Assembly: GCF_029623395.1 (NCBI RefSeq)
Contig: NZ_JAPYKK010000031.1
Location: forward strand, 1-54,697
DNA length: 54,697 nt
Direction of reading: 5' to 3'
Source: Sphingomonas echinoides
Lineage (GTDB): Bacteria > Pseudomonadota > Alphaproteobacteria > Sphingomonadales > Sphingomonadaceae
The notes under the pieces: model-generated
The model's database searches: none
Told to the model about the DNA's origin: nothing
Seen by the model: the letters and a program-made list of their open reading frames with translations, nothing else
Made by a program: the position numbers and the translations under genes
Part shown: positions 52,595 through 54,697 of the stretch, piece by piece
How the letters are laid out: each line of letters opens with the position of its first letter
Numbering within the stretch: the first letter of the stretch is position 1

Positions 52595-53415
52595 GCGACT
52601 TGCAGACGACGATCGACGCGGCATGGGATGCGCGCGACACGGTGAGCTTTGAGACCAAGGGTGAGGTCCGCGACGCCGTCGAATCCGCGCTCAACCAGCT
52701 CGATTCGGGCGCGGCGCGCGTTGCCGAGCCCGATGGCGACGGTGGCTGGCGCGTCAATCAGTGGCTCAAGAAGGCCGTTCTGCTGTCGTTCCGGCTAAAC
52801 GACATGGCCGAGATCGCCGGCGGTCCCGATGGTGCCAACTGGTGGGACAAGGTGCCTTCCAAGTTCCACGGCTGGGGTTCGGCTGAATTCCGCCAGGCGG
52901 GCTTCCGCAGCGTGCCCGGCGCGATCGTCCGGCGTGGCGCATTCATCGGCAAGGGCGCTGTCCTGATGCCCAGCTTCGTCAACCTCGGCGCGTATGTCGG
53001 CGAGAATTCGATGATCGACACCTGGGCGACGGTCGGCAGCTGCGCGCAGATCGGCAAGGGCGTGCATATCTCGGGCGGTGCCGGGATCGGCGGCGTACTC
53101 GAGCCGCTCCAGGCGGATCCGGTCATCATCGGTGACGGCGCCTTCATCGGCGCGCGCAGCGAAGTCGCCGAGGGCGTTCGCGTCGGCGAAGGCGCGGTGC
53201 TCTCGATGGGCGTCTATCTCGGCGCCTCGACCAAGATCGTCGACCGTGCGACCGGCGAAGTGTTCCGCGGCGAAGTCCCGCCCTATGCAGTTGTCGTTCC
53301 CGGCAGCATGGGCGGCGGCGACGGCAAGCCCTCGCTGTATTGCGCGGTGATCGTGAAACGCGTGGATGCACAGACACGTTCGAAGACCAGCATCAACGAA
53401 TTGCTGCGAGACTAA
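52591..53415 (+). CDS. dapD: 2,3,4,5-tetrahydropyridine-2,6-dicarboxylate N-succinyltransferase DapD
   Basis: A 274-residue acyltransferase of the diaminopimelate/lysine pathway, transferring succinyl from succinyl-CoA to tetrahydrodipicolinate. The N-terminal helical domain (about 1-100) is followed by a left-handed beta-helix with hexapeptide repeats: [40 protein letters not shown] and [18 protein letters not shown]-terminal strand ends the protein. The ATG lies in GGAGGACGCATG and overlaps the nucleotidase stop. It is followed by a GC-rich dyad repeat. Confidence 0.96.
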   Translation: MSDLQTTIDAAWDARDTVSFETKGEVRDAVESALNQLDSGAARVAEPDGDGGWRVNQWLKKAVLLSFRLNDMAEIAGGPDGANWWDKVPSKFHGWGSAEFRQAGFRSVPGAIVRRGAFIGKGAVLMPSFVNLGAYVGENSMIDTWATVGSCAQIGKGVHISGGAGIGGVLEPLQADPVIIGDGAFIGARSEVAEGVRVGEGAVLSMGVYLGASTKIVDRATGEVFRGEVPPYAVVVPGSMGGGDGKPSLYCAVIVKRVDAQTRSKTSINELLRD

Positions 53416-53421
53416 TCTCAT

Positions 53422-53527
53422 AGCCCCTCCCCCTCGGGGGAGGGGTTGGGGTGGGGCAGTCCAGCAGAGCGCGCGCTCTGCGAGACACAGCCCCACCCCC
53501 AACCCCTCCCCTGAAGGGGAGGGGCTT
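53422..53527. repeat. GC-rich dyad repeat, copy A (after dapD)
   Basis: A 106-base element with hairpins at both ends (CCCCTCCCCC..GGGGGAGGGG and CCCCTCCCCTGAAGGGGAGGGG-like). The ends are inverted copies of each other: GGTTGGGGTGGGG near 53443-53455 and CCCCACCCCCAACC near 53491-53504. The short middle contains GAGCGCGCGCTC. It is non-coding and has a REP/MITE-like form. A second copy follows glpX. Confidence 0.75.
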
Positions 53528-53600
53528 AAGAAATGCCCCAACCTCGACATCCTTTGCCTCCCCGCTTAGTCCACTCGACAAACGACAAAGAGGATACCCG

Positions 53601-54572
<972 letters not shown>

Positions 54573-54584
54573 TCTAAAGGCTAA

Positions 54585-54668
54585 AGCCCCTCCCCTTCAG
54601 GGGAGGGGTTGGGGTGGGGGAGTCCAGCAGAACCAACGCTGGTAATCTGTACAGCCCCACCCCCAGCC
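54585..54668. repeat. GC-rich dyad repeat, copy B, truncated by the contig end
   Basis: The first 40 bases (AGCCCCTCCCCTTCAGGGGA and onward through GGTTGGGGTGGGG) match copy A, and ACAGCCCCACCCCCA near 54652-54666 matches its right half. The middle differs. The right terminal hairpin is missing because adapter-like sequence begins at 54669. Confidence 0.75.
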
Positions 54669-54697
54669 CTGTCCCTTATACACAGTACCGAGCCCAC
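54669..54697. other. Adapter-derived contig end (Nextera/Tn5 mosaic end)
   Basis: The final 29 bases match the Nextera transposase adapter (CTGTCTCTTATACACATCT followed by CCGAGCCCAC) at 25 of 29 positions, with one change in the mosaic end and three around the junction. This is library adapter with base errors, not genomic DNA. It marks the physical end of the contig inside a repeat. Confidence 0.9.

Overview
The window (54.7 kb, high GC) reads as chromosome of a sphingomonad, most likely Sphingomonas or a close relative. The basis is protein family content: MipZ instead of a Min system, a Ros/MucR regulator, PgmG-type phosphoglucomutase, a PEPxxWA-CTERM protein, PilZ and HWE/HisKA_2 signalling proteins, and a core order typical of this group (fur-plsC-miaB-phoH-ybeY-corC-lnt-metK-trmB). 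I see no rRNA, tRNA, CRISPR array, prophage or insertion sequence. The right end is a contig end: the last 29 bases are a degraded Nextera (Tn5) adapter.

Region 1 (1-20985) is housekeeping: Fe-S delivery (nfuA), a malonic-semialdehyde-reductase-like nitroreductase, tsaB-rimI, a MucR regulator, then the fur-to-trmB core. That core is interrupted four times: by a PilZ gene between miaB and phoH; by a complete vapBC toxin-antitoxin module with its own twin-palindrome operator, wedged so tightly between phoH and ybeY that vapC and ybeY overlap; by katG, a sorbosone/glucose dehydrogenase, a PHA-system protein and a glyoxalase-like protein between corC and lnt; and by three minus-strand genes (secreted protein, PAP2 phosphatase, FNT channel) between metK and trmB.

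Region 2 (20986-33670) holds a UVR-motif protein, DUF2721, a secreted amidase, a lipoprotein, a PRC-barrel protein, higBA downstream of uvrB, a DUF3617 lipoprotein, a membrane-anchored metallo-beta-lactamase-fold hydrolase, panC diverging from mipZ, a tiny J-domain protein and pgmG. Between the amidase and the lipoprotein (about 23512-23800, minus strand) is a compact, highly structured unit. It has a 5' hairpin, a Shine-Dalgarno with 14 nt of perfect complementarity to the usual 16S 3' end, an 18-codon ORF, more hairpins and an intrinsic terminator. This is the best candidate for something undescribed.

Region 3 (33754-47296) is rich in signalling and membrane genes: a 3'-5' exonuclease, a CHASE3 histidine kinase with two response-regulator genes (one fused to a HisKA_2 kinase), a chemoreceptor-like protein, an exported methyltransferase-like protein, DUF808, a cytochrome c'/cytochrome b561 pair, an ABC-F ATPase, and a PepSY - response regulator - PhoQ-like kinase operon.

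Region 4 (47432-54697) contains a PEP-CTERM protein, a luciferase-like oxidoreductase, a subtilisin autotransporter that appears to be a lipoprotein, a HAD pyrimidine 5'-nucleotidase overlapping dapD, and glpX. GC-rich dyad repeats follow dapD and glpX; the assembly stops inside the second copy.
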